Shown: positions 39,101 through 50,114, counted from the stretch's first letter. The stretch: 64,000 nt of DNA from Hymenolepis diminuta (GCA_900708905.1 CAADRB010000069.1:161606-225605), one strand, 5' to 3'. Program-made: numbers and translations. Notes: generated from the letters alone by a model not told the origin.

Positions 39101-39665
39101 GGCAGATTTTGGAATAGCAGCGTAGAGAAGAACCGATAATCCTCGATAAAGACCGCGAAACCCATGGGTCTTGACAGTTTGTTTGATGCAATCGATGGGG
39201 CCTTGAAAACGACGGGCTGCTCCCATACGTTCATCCAGTTGTAGCTGTGTTTTGACGTATTCAGTGGGGAAGGTGATGACAACTTCAATTGCGCCCGTGA
39301 TTCCACCTGTTTAGTGAACATAAAACACAATGTTCATTTGCAAAATATTTGCATAAAATCTGCTTGGCCCAAGATTTCGATAGTAATATTTTATCGCCTG
39401 CGGTTCCATTTGCAAAAATAAACGTACTTTAGTTGGGCGAACTTATGCAGTTATAAAGTTTTGCATGAACAAGTGCTTGAGCCCCAAAGACACAGCTTAA
39501 ATTTAAGGAAAATAGGTAAAAACATTTAAAATTAGAAAACCATCGAATTTAATTTTTAACACATAGATGCAAAAATTTGGTTTTGATCTTCTTTAATGGA
39601 CTAAATAATGGATTACCCGAAGTTATTCCCATCATTGTATGATGAAGGGATTTTACGTCCGTCAT
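24436..39665 (-). CDS. SLC25A1: Mitochondrial tricarboxylate/citrate carrier (SLC25A1-like), complete
   Basis: Inner-mitochondrial-membrane antiporter exporting citrate, in exchange for malate in characterised homologues. Exons in reading order: 39665-39617, 39306-39096, 35810-35725, 35483-35346, 31404-31172, 25916-25843, 24562-24436. Their lengths add to 918 nt, so 305 aa plus stop; human SLC25A1 is 311 aa. Three mitochondrial-carrier repeats carry the PX[DE]XX[KR] signatures: [20 protein letters not shown] in exon 2, [10 protein letters not shown] in exon 4 and [11 protein letters not shown] in exon 5. Family hallmarks include [32 protein letters not shown] and [13 protein letters not shown]. 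The start Met ([18 protein letters not shown]) gives a short N-terminus that runs directly into the first carrier helix. Introns reach 5.3 kb and are full of repeats. It diverges from DDI1. Confidence 0.93.
25769..25796. repeat. (GA)n microsatellite in citrate carrier intron
   Basis: AG dinucleotide run passing into GATAGATAG, just outside exon 6. Confidence 0.85.
25843..25916 (-). CDS. SLC25A1: Citrate carrier exon 6
   Basis: Acceptor TTCACTGCAG; encodes [18 protein letters not shown] and RSEGPF plus two bases of Ala; donor GTAAGT. Confidence 0.92.
27302..27512 (+). repeat. Left LTR-like direct repeat
   Basis: Shares with the right copy TATAACCTT(T/C)TTA, CAATAAAGTTGTTAA and GATAAAA(A/G)TTATT(T/C)A, ending TATTCAACA. 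The polyadenylation-like AATAAA near 27459 sits about 50 nt before its end. Confidence 0.5.
28864..29045 (+). repeat. Right LTR-like direct repeat
   Basis: Partner of 27302-27512, shorter because of internal deletions and a local CTTTA tandem expansion near 28945-28962. Confidence 0.5.
29793..30790 (-). pseudogene. Decayed mariner/Tc1-superfamily transposase
   Basis: Cut-and-paste DNA transposase relic in citrate carrier intron 5. On the minus strand: helix-turn-helix remnants near 30700-30600 (ERTIRNAVH); [18 protein letters not shown]; then after a frameshift the core [36 protein letters not shown]; and the block [18 protein letters not shown]; after another frameshift, [20 protein letters not shown] ending at a stop at 29906-29908. 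Several frame breaks exist. The first catalytic Asp position (normally FFSDEKNF) reads FFSYREKD, and the second (normally QDSAP) reads LESAP, so it cannot be active. A terminal-repeat-like TACAGGATACATAGGGCATT starts near 29793. A loosely matching inverse (TTTAAAATGC) near 31081 would give a total of about 1.3 kb, typical of mariner. Confidence 0.85.
31172..31404 (-). CDS. SLC25A1: Citrate carrier exon 5 (carrier repeat 3)
   Basis: Acceptor CCCTCTCTTAG; encodes [20 protein letters not shown] through [12 protein letters not shown]; donor GTGAGT. Confidence 0.93.
33142..33162. repeat. (AT)n microsatellite
   Basis: Uninterrupted AT dinucleotide run following an A-tract. Confidence 0.85.
34368..34387. 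repeat. (AT)n microsatellite
   Basis: Uninterrupted AT dinucleotide run. Confidence 0.85.
35346..35483 (-). CDS. SLC25A1: Citrate carrier exon 4 (carrier repeat 2)
   Basis: Acceptor TTATTTTAG; encodes [20 protein letters not shown] and the family-specific [14 protein letters not shown]; donor GTACTC. Confidence 0.92.
35725..35810 (-). CDS. SLC25A1: Citrate carrier exon 3
   Basis: Acceptor CTTTTTCAAG, then [20 protein letters not shown] and ARKLLCGMG; donor GTAAGT. Confidence 0.9.
35811..39095. other. Citrate carrier intron between exons 2 and 3
   Basis: About 3.3 kb, AT-rich, with a (TA)n run at 36793-36816. The minus-strand frames near 36358-36745 are Lys/Arg-rich but resemble no family I recognise. 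Confidence 0.5.
36793..36816. repeat. (AT)n microsatellite
   Basis: Uninterrupted AT dinucleotide run. Confidence 0.85.
39096..39306 (-). CDS. SLC25A1: Citrate carrier exon 2 (carrier repeat 1)
   Basis: Acceptor CACTAAACAG; encodes [20 protein letters not shown] through [15 protein letters not shown]; donor GTAATC, splitting the Arg codon. Confidence 0.93.
39617..39665 (-). CDS. SLC25A1: Citrate carrier exon 1 (start codon)
   Basis: ATG at 39665-39663, [16 protein letters not shown] plus one base, donor GTAATC. It joins in phase to [17 protein letters not shown]. This is the least conserved exon, so it is supported mainly by phase and by the LxxGGxxG pattern it completes. Confidence 0.75.
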
Positions 39666-41387
39666 GGCGATGAATACCTCAATATCTAAAGCTCAAAGTC
39701 AACAAAAGTAAGGTGAGTAAAATATATGTGTTAAGTTTAATCAAAAAATCTAGCCGTATTGAAATGTACCTCCCATAAAATATCCTTATATTTTGAAATT
39801 AAAATGTCGCATTTATTTTAGACATTTATTATTCTAAGCAAATACACAAAGGCTAACAAAATTGAAGGATAATCAAGCTGATTAGAAAACAACATAGACC
39901 CCACCCGTTACGCAAACTATCAAAATCGTATTGCCTTATTTGACCTAATAATTTACACATGTAGCTTAAACTAAAAAAATGGGATTAGGCGATATATCGT
40001 AAACTATCGTTTTATTTTCAATCAAATAAAAATTCATTCCTCTGAAATTATCCCAAATTAATTTTCTAGTTTTTTTATTTCATGCGTAATTTATTGATTA
40101 TTTTTTAGTAATGAACTGATGATCACACTCCAAACATTTAATGCTAGGAGAGTATGTAAAAGCAAATATTTGGTATTAGTAAATCTCATGTTTTGTAAAA
40201 ATGTCATAAACTCGTTTATAAATGCGTACCACAGCACTTCCAGGACATAAATACTGATACCTGGTCAAAGTTATCTCAAAACTCTCTTAAGTGTTACTCA
40301 CATATTTAGTGAATATAACACAAATAAGACCTCGGCAAAACCTTACTAATCCTCTTAGAAGTCTAACTAGGGGCAGACAAGTAAAATTATCCTCTAACAG
40401 AGCCCTCTAGTACAAATCACCCTTGGCTACGTTCAAAGTTGTGAGAACACAGAAGGTATCATGTGTCAAAAGTTTACCGCAAGATTTGTACAGTTAACGT
40501 TGCTCTGTGCGAATAGTGACTGCTGATTGGGTGAGGGGCTCCTGCATTCACGTTCGTGCTTGTTCGATGCGCGATCGGTAGCACGTCCCCACTACCCGGA
40601 ATGTTCTAGCGCAAGCGAGACTTCTTTGGCCAACCTTGGAAGTGTTGTACATTTCACAGATGAATAATTTTGCTTTAAAACAAAAAGACGCCTTAAAATT
40701 TGACTGTATCTCTCCATCAAATTAATCAATGAAATCGTTATAAAGTAAAAAGCGTGAGTTATTTGCATTCTACTTAGGGTGCCAGATATTGCGCCGTAAT
40801 GTAATTGACGCAGCAAATATAGAAAGGATTACAACATTGTATTGATTCATAATGGATTACGAGATTCATAAGACTATCAAGCATGATAACAATATTATCT
40901 ATTGAAAATATCTGTAAAAGTAGATAAGAAGCCAAAAGGATGTATCGCTCGCAAAATGGGTAAAATCATTAATTGGTGCTTTAGTTAGTTTTAACAATTT
41001 TAATATATAAATTCATGTTTTGCATCCGACGGTGCTACCACTGATAAAAATTATGGAACAGGTAGCAATTTGAAATAGTAGTGTATCACCGTAATTATGC
41101 CTCCACTTAAATTTTCAGAGCACAGAAAATCTCTATAACATGTAAAAATAAGCTTCATTAAAAATAAAGCGAATTGCGTCAGTGATATATTAATATATCT
41201 AAAAATAAAGTAAAAAATATCACGAATATTTATGAAAAGTCGATAAAAATGAATAATAACATCTAAATATAACGCAAAATTATTACTAAAACCTGCTTCA
41301 ATAAAATCAATTTCCACGCTTCTGAAACGCGTCCCGCGTAACGCGTTTAATCTGGGCTTCACCCTCTGTTGATCTGCTTGCGTATCT
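39666..41387. promoter_or_regulatory. Divergent intergenic region, citrate carrier / DDI1
   Basis: The 1.72 kb between the two start codons must hold both promoters unless upstream noncoding exons exist. Two CpG-rich patches stand out in AT-rich DNA: about 40530-40640, and 41325-41348 directly before DDI1. I saw no clear TATA assignment. Confidence 0.45.
41325..41348. promoter_or_regulatory. ACGCGT inverted repeat upstream of DDI1
   Basis: Perfect 8 bp inverted arms AAACGCGT and ACGCGTTT with an 8 bp spacer that is itself CG-rich (CCCGCGTA), 39 bp before the DDI1 start codon. It could be a factor-binding site in the core promoter or 5' UTR. ACGCGT is the MluI cell-cycle box in yeasts, but no such role is established here. 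Confidence 0.35.
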
Positions 41388-41624
41388 ATGAAGCTCTCAT
41401 TTTTGTTTCCAAATGGGCGAATTTATACGCTAGATACTCCAAACGATACGCTTATGAGCCAACTGAGACTGATGATTTCATTTGAGGTGGGATCTGCAGA
41501 AACAGATCTCACGTTCTTCAAGAATAACAAAGCCTTGCCAATTGAGTCCTCAAACAGAATTGCTGATTGTGGATTAGCAGATGATGATATGATTTCTGTT
41601 AGGATAAAAGGATCCGGAGCATCT
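41388..41624 (+). CDS. DDI1: DDI1 exon 1 (ubiquitin-like domain)
   Basis: ATG at 41388. Donor GTACGA at 41625 is chosen because it leaves phase 0 for the next exon; GTTTAT at 41634 also fits phase and would add three residues. Confidence 0.88.
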
Positions 41625-44283
41625 GTACGATTGGTTTATTCATTCATTTCTCTTATAGAATTCATCAGGTTCGTCTTCATCTCATCCTGCTGAAACTGTT
41701 GAGATACTGCGTCAGCAATTACTTAACCTCTCTCCGGCTCAACTTGAATCGATGCGCACCCAAAATCCACGTTTATATGACGCCCTACATGATCGTGGTA
41801 TGTTTCGCTTCGCTTTTTTTCTGTATAAGGCTCTCTCTACAGTCACGTACGTTCATCTCTTATTTCCAGAAGCCTTTTATCGGATATCCCAAAACTTTCA
41901 AGAACCCGATCCCGTTCACGAGTTGGCTAACGCTGATCCTTTTGACCCGGAGGTCCAAAGAAAGATTGAAGAACTAATCCACGAAAGTAATATCAATCGG
42001 GAGATGGAAGCGGCGGTGGAAAATTACCCTGAAACTTTCGGCCAAGTCACTATGCTCTACGTAGCTTGTAAAGTAAATGGCTACGCCGTAAAGGCTTTCG
42101 TCGACTCTGGAGCTCAAATTACCCTCATGAGTCTAGAATGTGCTCGAAGATGTAACCTTGAACGTTTAATTGATAAGCGTTTTCAGGGTATGGCGTACGG
42201 TGTTGGATCGCAGAAAATTATCGGTCGTATCCATCAAGCTATGCTCAAATTCGATAACACAGCTCTTCCTGTAAGATTGCCCTTATATTCTCACCCTCCT
42301 TTCTAGACTTCATTTCTCATTCTGGATCAACAAATGGATATTATGATTGGCTTAGACATGTTAAAGAGACACAGATGTTGCATAAATTTGGCTGAAAATG
42401 TCCTTCAAGTTGGTGATTATGCTCGTGTTCCTTTCCTACCAGAATCGGAGTTACCTCATTTTGCGAAACTTTCTCTTGATCGGGGTGCTCAACCGGGGAC
42501 AAATGGTACTGAACAGGTTGGCCACACCGTTTTTGTTTATTTATTTTTTGCTGTATTATCCCTTTGTTGTTTACTATATAACGAGTCTGTTTTTTTGTTG
42601 TTCTAACGTTATATTAAGAATCACCTTTTCTCCGGCTTCTCCGTACTTCTACGCATGTTAGCGAAAGGTTAACTTTTAACTTTATTTGAGTGGGTGTAGT
42701 TTTCTGGCAGTACCCCATGTGATCTATATCTTCTCGAATATTCTATTGGGTAAATTACTTGAGTTTCATAAATAATTTCTAATTCGGGGTTGATAAAAAC
42801 TCTTTTTCAATTCCTTATCTTGCTGAGAGCGATCATGTCCAGTTTTACTTGCCTGATTGTGTTCCCCGTGTGGTTATTGTCATGCAACCAATATCCACCT
42901 CGTGATTTGCTTACGTTTTATAAATATTTTCTAAGCTTGTAATACCATAAAAAATCGTTTTCAAATGCCCTGACTTAGTGAGAGCAGTGCCATCTTAGAG
43001 ATTCTTATTAATGGTTCCTTATTTAATCATTTTCGCTTTTTGAGAGTTTCTTCGGTGTCAAGTCCCATTAAATACTAGAATAACTTGTTATTATAACTTG
43101 TTAGAATAACTTGAATATGGTCTAGTTTAATATCAACAATATATATATATATATATATATATAAACATTTTTTAAATCATGACTAGCTACTGAAGAACTG
43201 ATTTCATCTCATACCTTGCTTCTCGTTGTAGTGTAGTTGAACTCTTTCCACTCTAAATTGAAGATCACCTGTATGCTATCACTTTATCCACTGTTAAATG
43301 CAAATGAATAATTTCAATTTCAGTATCTATGAAAAGCATTTTCAGGATAAGTCATTCTTTTCAAATGCTTACCTGTATTTAAGCCCCATTAAAATATTAA
43401 ATATCATCAGAATAATTAAAATGTAATTGAATAATCATAAGATTTTAATATTGACAGTATGCACAAATATATTATCAAACCTTGTCAATAATATCTTTAT
43501 TATAATCATTCTAATTCACTCGTTAATGCCTGGTGTCACGTAGTTGAGCCTTTGTCACTGCAACTTGAAGATGAATTAATTTGACGACTACTTAATAATT
43601 TACGATTACCCCTAACTGAATTCGGATTATTATTTTCTTTTAATTCTTCCCCCCCCCCCCCTTCCCTCCGTAGGTGGCTGTTGTTAGGTAAACTTTCTGC
43701 TGTATGCTCCTTTTGTTTGTCGTACAGAATAATAATTAAAACATTATAGATTTGGAAATTTTCCCGAGTCTTCTCTTCGAAATCAGGCTTTATCTAAAAA
43801 ATTGGAGGCTTTCACTCATCCTTTATCTAACTAGACTATAATTATTTGAATGTCTTAATAAATGCATGCTTATCTTATAATATTTTTCTTTAGTTCTTCG
43901 CATTTTTAATTTTTTTTTTTGCAAGAACCTGAAATAGTCTTTTCACAAATCGGGAGGAGATGTTTTTTCACATCTTAGCGTGTTGCGTTCCATTTAATTT
44001 TTTGTTCTGCTTTAAAGAACTTGTTAGAAGTTAGGGACTATATTGAATGTTGTTGTTGTTGATTTGTAGTTGGTCAAAGTGATACTTATCTACGTTATAC
44101 GAAGTTATTGTTTAACTTACATTTTTTACTTCTTTCCATCAGAACCTCTCCACGGAACAATTATCAAAGGTGGAGCTTTTAACAAGCCAAAATGTGCCCC
44201 GCGACCGTGCAATTGCTCTCTTAGAAGCCTCAAATTGGGATCCTGATGTTGCCCTTGTGAACTACATCAGTTCCCTCCCTTAA
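41388..44283 (+). CDS. DDI1: DDI1/DDI2 homologue, ubiquitin-linked aspartyl protease, complete
   Basis: DNA-damage-inducible 1 family: a ubiquitin receptor and dimeric retroviral-like aspartyl protease that cleaves heavily ubiquitinated clients at the proteasome. Exons 41388-41624, 41659-41797, 41870-42270, 42307-42516 and 44143-44283 total 1128 nt, so 375 aa. Domains: N-terminal ubiquitin-like fold (about residues 1-75, MKLSFLFPNGRIYTLDTPND); Ser/Gly linker; helical domain (VEILRQQLLNLSPAQLESMR, DPFDPEVQRKIEELIHESNI); protease domain about 180-300 with catalytic FVDSGAQ at residue 204, then KRFQGMAYGVGSQKIIGRIH and DIMIGLDMLKRH; C-terminal UBA (about 330-375, ALLEASNWDPDVALVNYI). All active-site features look intact. 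Human DDI2 lacks the UBA; this protein keeps it, as yeast Ddi1 does. Confidence 0.95.
41659..41797 (+). CDS. DDI1: DDI1 exon 2
   Basis: Follows a 34 nt intron ending TCTCTTATAG. Encodes NSSGSSSSHPAETVEILRQQ through NPRLYDALHDR; donor GTATGT at 41798. Confidence 0.87.
41870..42270 (+). CDS. DDI1: DDI1 exon 3 (helical domain and protease active site)
   Basis: Acceptor CTTATTTCCAG. The preceding 72 nt intron is a multiple of three without stops, so retention would insert 24 residues. Contains VKAFVDSGAQITLMS. Donor GTAAGA at 42271. Confidence 0.93.
42307..42516 (+). CDS. DDI1: DDI1 exon 4 (protease C-terminal half)
   Basis: Follows a 36 nt intron ending TTTCTAG. Encodes TSFLILDQQMDIMIGLDMLK through FLPESELPHFAKL. 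Donor GTTGGC at 42517 is non-canonical at +3 but keeps phase 0. Confidence 0.9.
43139..43163. repeat. (AT)n microsatellite
   Basis: Uninterrupted AT dinucleotide run. Confidence 0.85.
43649..43661. repeat. Poly-C tract
   Basis: Run of 13 C within a pyrimidine stretch in DDI1 intron 4. Confidence 0.8.
44143..44283 (+). CDS. DDI1: DDI1 exon 5 (UBA domain)
   Basis: Acceptor TTTCCATCAG; encodes NLSTEQLSKVELLTSQNVPR and the UBA helices; TAA at 44281-44283. Confidence 0.92.
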   Translation, partial: NLSTEQLSKVELLTSQNVPRDRAIALLEASNWDPDVALVNYISSLP

Positions 44284-44498
44284 GTCCTATTCCACCTCCA
44301 CCCTTCCCTTAGGTTTGTATTCTTCCTCGATTTCCCTCTTTTTTAGGTCTTCAATATTTATTTGTATGTCTGCTAAAATCCTTACGGTGCTTACCTTCCT
44401 TTCTCACCTCTACTCAAGTTTCTATTAATTTTAACTTTAGAAATGCAATGCGAAGACAACCTGTTGGAATAGAAAAAGGGGACCTTACTGTATTTAAA

Positions 44499-44504
44499 AA
44501 TAAA
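44499..44504 (+). promoter_or_regulatory. Candidate poly(A) signal of DDI1
   Basis: AATAAA 216 nt after the DDI1 stop, followed by a GT-rich stretch (GGGTGGTTAG). Confidence 0.4.
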
Positions 44505-45924
44505 TTTTACGGGTGGTTAGCTAGATGAAGTACCAATTTTTTGGTTATCGCTCGTTGTTCATAGACGAAATGTATGGAAGATTTGAAGGTGCGCTCGGTT
44601 TGTTGTCTTTCGCCGAAGTGTACTGTGAAAGTGAAATTGGTAAAGTAAATTTGTAAGTGTCGACTTGATTCATATTTAGGTGAATGGCGGTTTCTACAAT
44701 TATTTGATCTGTTGTGATTCTCAACGCTGAAGTCTGTCATGTTAAAGATGTATATCCATTGGAGGAGCGCATGTAGTGCCAATTAAAATAACAGTAATCC
44801 CACCAGTAAAGTTTCTTTAGGAGATGGACTAAATTAGGGTAGATATTCCCCCAAGCACTAATGATCTTCCTGAGGACTGGTAGGATACAATGGCAAGTGA
44901 ACGAGGAAGGTGGATTTTTAAACAATTTCTGAGGATAAGGCAGGGCAGACGACTCAAAGAAATTTCTTCTGACTTTGATTAAACTAAAGTCTTGCGTCTC
45001 AGACAGCGTTTATTTGTAATAATAAGCTGAAGTAATGATTTAATAATGCTTATCAAGATCAGAATCGGCGAAACCAGTAGATCATATGTCTCGTACCTAG
45101 ATTTGTTGAGATCAAAATCGCCTGCCCTGGGTTTCCATAAATATGATGTGCTGTAAACTCACCAAAATTTCGAAGGTATAAAAACAGACAAATAAGATCG
45201 GTTAATTATTGTTTTCTACTAAAGGCTAATGAACTTAATTGCATAATTTAGAGCTGACAGGCCTCATCTAGAATCTCCAATTTTTTTCAAGTTGATACAT
45301 GGGTTCCGCGTTTCAGAATCTGAGCACAAAATGTCAGATTTTCTTCGACGTTTAAAGACAGCTTTTGATTGTATATCCAAATTTACCAAAGTACAATTAT
45401 TGAGGAATTGACGGATCACAAACAACCTTACTACTCATTATCTCTCCATCAAAGTCTTCAAAGAGGGAGTGTCCTGAGACAAGGAAGGCCAGGGCACTAA
45501 TCTCCTCAAAATAACTATTTAAGAGTTTACTCACGTTAGGCTTAGAGATATCCCCAGCAAAATCTTTCTGAAGACTAATAAGATGCACCCGGCTTTCCCA
45601 AGTGTGAAAACCAAGAATTAAGTGCGATTACATTTATGTTGAACAACCGTAAATGAATAAGAGATAAAAATAGAAATTGAAGGAGAGGGGTACAAGGGTC
45701 GGCGCTTAGTGGGTGAAATTCAGATTTTGATAAACAGAGCTTTTTAAGGTAAGCTGAGAAGAATTGAATGGTTTTGTGTTCCTTACTCGTCAGATGGGAA
45801 ACCAGTAAAAAATCAGTACACAATTAAGACGCACAGAGTTGAGTCAACGTGTGCGTTCGGTTGAATGCTGCACATTCCTCTTTCGAAAATAAGCCTTAGA
45901 AAATACTTTCCTTCTGTGATATCT

Positions 45925-45985
45925 GACAGTGCTTAACCATTGTCGATGGCCATCCCGCTCACTAGGTGTGTGCCGTAGTGACACG
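45925..45985 (-). repeat. Weak SINE-like fragment
   Basis: CAGTGCTTAACCATTGTCGA followed by TGGCCATCCCGCTCACTAGGTGTGTGCCG resembles the corresponding tract of the 56914-57109 element (CAGTGCGATTGGGCATTCCG, TTCACCAGTTGTGTGCCG). Confidence 0.4.
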
Positions 45986-48900
45986 TCCCTAGTTATCTTA
46001 TTTTATCCGAGTTCTCAACTTTACCTATTATCTTAACTAGCACAACTGCTTAAACCAATATTTCAAATTCACTTTGAATATGATTAACTTTGAAGTTTAT
46101 AGGTGTTTTATAGAATTTCTAATATGATGTAATACTCTTTGTAATATTAGTTATACAGTTTACCTGGATAAGCTCAAATCGATATTTTAATCCGTTGCCC
46201 CTCTAAATAAATATATGGCTGCATATTACTCTCTTCTTTCCGATCAATCCAGAGTTTTTTATCGATATTTTTATGTATTTTTATATTTTGTATTTCTTTA
46301 CAATATCATTGTTCAAAACCACAAGAGAAGTTTTTTTTTTCAAGTTGGATTAATTGCGATTCGTGAAGCAAGAGACGGATTTTCTCGCTGGCATTGTAAA
46401 ATTTATAAGGCAAATTATTCCATCGGATTCTAAGTGATTGTCAACTATCGCCCCAACATTAAATCCCTATCCAGATATGCAGATCTCGAACGATATTTGG
46501 ATGCTGTTTCTTCTTTTCCAACTCTGCATTCGAAGATGAGCATGCAAACGCTTGTCTTATCGTTAACTTAATTAGCCAAAACAATTGAGACTTATGCCAC
46601 AATGTTCATTCGTTAAATATGCATTGTAGTAAAAATATTAATTAATTAATAGTAACTAATAAGCAGAATGAGGTGCATAGGGGCAACTAACTACTATACT
46701 CCTACCAAGAGATATATTCTATTGAAACATGAGGAAAGAGGACAAATTTCTACAAAATTTTAAAGAAATACAAAACAGCTATGTTGAAAATTTCGAAAGA
46801 ATGAAAATTTTGCGCCAAATTCTAAAAGCTGAATGGATTAATTACATTATATTGATTGTTTACGTTTGATTATAAAAATAGCAGAATTTGGAATACGATT
46901 TGAATATCAGATTTTTCTATTCCACCAATTATAACGCTAATTTCTGCGTGATTCAAAGAGAATTTTGCACAAGATTCTAATTTGCTGTGTATTTTGATTT
47001 TGTTTTAGCAAGTTCAGTGCATGTTTATCACTGTCAACTTGACTAAACTAATATGCGTCCGTGGTTCATTTGGTTAAACGTGACAAATTTTCTTTTAACA
47101 ATGTGGTCAAAGAAGTAAAATAAACATTTGATTACGTACATTTGAGTTTTTGAATGGTTCGCTTCTGATAATGAAGAAATGAAAAATAAAAATCTGGCTA
47201 AATTAGCTAGCATATATGTTAAAGCACTGTTCAAATGAAAGTGCATATTTTTTTTCTTGAGGCACTACAGATTCACTTTACAATGTAATGATAATCGATT
47301 CCAAATTTATTAAGTACGACAGAGTAAGTGCTTCAGCAAAAGTCTATGTTATAATACATACTCTTTACTTTCTAGAGTAACCATAAAAAGAGAAAATAAA
47401 CATGCTCAAATTCTGATATTTGCACACCAAAAATAGTAGAAAATTTGTGCCAAGAAATGTCACTCACACGGACGGACAGCTCATGATCTACTAGAATTAG
47501 AGTTCGCTTTATTCTATTCATAAAATCGTGGCATTCTTTTCAGCTTATAATTGTCATTTTTAAACTCATAATGTTTAACTATGGAAGTAATTAGGCTAGT
47601 GTGATTTAAAATTGAAAAAAAAAATAAATAGAGCAAAGAATTTAGAATACACCTCGAGTGAGTTCTACTACGTTTAAAAAACCTTACCTTGTATCGGCTA
47701 GCTGCTTTTAGCTGTCTAATTAGGCAAATTTAGATCAACCACTCACTTAAATTTGCTGGTCAGTAGGTTTGGGACATCGCCGATACGTATCCATCCTGAA
47801 CCTTGGGATCAAACCATGAAACGTAGACTTTGAAACATTAGGACATGACATAGTGAACTATATTCATCTATTACAAAAAATGATTACGGAACTCAATTGA
47901 AGTAGGATTCTTGATATCCTGACTCCTTTATCTTCTACTATTTGAATTACAGTTTCGTTCCACTGTTTATTCGCTTTCTGTATTCAAAAAGCTTTCACAT
48001 GATTGAAACTTTTGTTTTTTTCACAGGTGATAATAAATAATGAGAAAGGTTTAATTTATGAATTTATAAAAATTTAAACGATACTACAAATTAATAATTA
48101 TTCATCCTATATGCTGTTGTATTATTTTTTGCGTTACTTTAAAACGGCAAGTTACTTATACTTTAATGGATAACTACCACAAAATTTCAGTAACACAACT
48201 GCGAGTTTGATAAAGATGGTAATGATTGATGCAACACTTAAATGTAACGAACGTTTGATTCTAAAAATAAGCAGAGAATAATAGGCTTCATTATTTCCAT
48301 TCTTTTATTTTTTGATCAAACTCATATTTTCTCTTTCTTCGAAATTTGTTGATCATTGTTTTATAACAAAATTAAGATAAGAAAACACTGACGAAAACAT
48401 TAAAATTATCAAGGGCCGAGTAGAAAAGCAAACTCGTTTGTAATTGATTATCATAGTGCAGGTAATAGCGTATCATTATTGGCTTCAATTCGATTGAAAT
48501 CCAAACTGATGAGCCACTTACTAATTACCATTCTTTTCCTACTATTTAATAACGAAATTAAACTGCTAAAGACAGATCAGATATGAAGCAATGTGGACAT
48601 TATTAAATCTGGATTTAATAGAAATAAGATGCAAAACCTCATATTAATGTTGCACTTCTTTGTACATTTATTAAAACTGAAACTTTGTAAAATATTTGTT
48701 CTTTGACCATGAAGAATAATGTTTATGGATATAATTGCTACATCATGGCTATAGAGTGATAATTAAGTATTATATTTATGCAAATCTATTTTTTTTAATA
48801 CGCTGATACAGAAGGTAACCCAATGAATCGGCTTTCATCAATCGGAGAGATCAACTAGACATATGAATTATAGTAGAGGAGTATACAATCTTCAAACTTC

Positions 48901-49782
48901 AGAGCTGTATGAAATCCATTCTCATATGGGCCACTTGTTATCGGAAAAGATCAGATCTAGCGGTTATAAAGTGCTATTCGTGATATAGGATATCCCTGGA
49001 ATTAAAAAAAGCCTAGTATTAAAAGGATTTTACTGAAGCCTGGTCTAACAAGGACCAAGTATGGGGTTGAACTTTCAAATTATCAACAGTATAGTGATCT
49101 CATGCGGTAGTTGTAATTCATGCATCTGAAAGTGCTACTGTTCTAAAGAATGTAAACTTTATCTGCAAACAAAAATAAGGACTATGACGAAGAAATTCGT
49201 TCATACGTTACATCACTCATTCGAACAGGAAGTAGCGTTCGAAATTTTCTTATTTTTGCTGTTCTCGCCTGTAGCAAATAAAGCGAGATGGTATGACGAA
49301 TCACGGAATTAAATCAACTCGTCAAAAGGTTCTGGATATATTAGACATACTCTCGCTCATAAATCTTGGAGCTAATTCGTGGAATTTGAACATGAGGATA
49401 TTCTAGAATGAATTATATGTCCTATGGGCATACAGGCAAATCATTGCTTCCATAACTTGAACAAAATAACACTCTTGATACCCCGACTTCATTACTCGTT
49501 TCGTCTTGGTCACTCCCCTAATTCAAACTTTTTTTGCACTCGTTTACCATCCCGCTTGCGTAGATACTTAAAATTCGTTAAAATTCTTGACACTAATATT
49601 TTTTCGCTTGTAAACTTTGTTTAACTTCCTTTATTCCATTTAAACTATATACAAAGAACAAATGAACAGACCGCATAAGCTTAATTCATCTTCATAAAGT
49701 AGGTTACATTGACGACCGAAATAATGAGCATGAGTTGGTAATCACAAACTTTCATTCCATTTTCTTTGCCCCTAGAAAAGTT

Positions 49783-50114
49783 GCTATAGCCAGCAGATGT
49801 CTCTCAAAACCTGGCGATTAGAAATGATTAACTTGCGATTAGATCTTCACTACAGTGTCCACAGGCGGTACCACTGTGTGTTTGCGTGTTTGCTTATAGA
49901 TGATACCTAAACAGGTGTCGATCGTCACGCCGAGACACCGACAACGAGACATGACTGATGTCTAACAAAGAAATGTTTTGTATATATAATTGAAACTACC
50001 TATTAATAAATTGAGGTGGCTTGCCTGCTACCTCTGAATTGATCTGGCAATATGAGTTGTTTGACTTATTCCAAATACTCCATCGGTGTGGCCCCGTAAG
50101 ACGTGGCGTTATTA
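49783..50114 (+). mobile_element. Solo-LTR-like repeat, copy 2
   Basis: Second copy of the 13808-14106 repeat, about 330 bp, with small insertions. It keeps GTATATATAA and TTAATAAATTG, and ends near GTGGCGTTATTACA. No internal retroelement region lies beside it. Confidence 0.55.

Larger units (their letters stand above)
42517..44142. other. DDI1 intron 4
   Basis: 1.6 kb, AT-rich, with an (AT)n run (43139-43163) and a run of 13 C (43649-43661). No exon seen. Confidence 0.6.

Noticed and set aside
39085..39330. 81-codon minus-strand frame over citrate carrier exon 2
   Set aside because: Wrong frame; the carrier frame of the same exon gives the conserved family sequence.
41699..41977. Second open frame over DDI1 exons 2-3
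   Set aside because: Overlaps the DDI1 coding frame and has no family resemblance.
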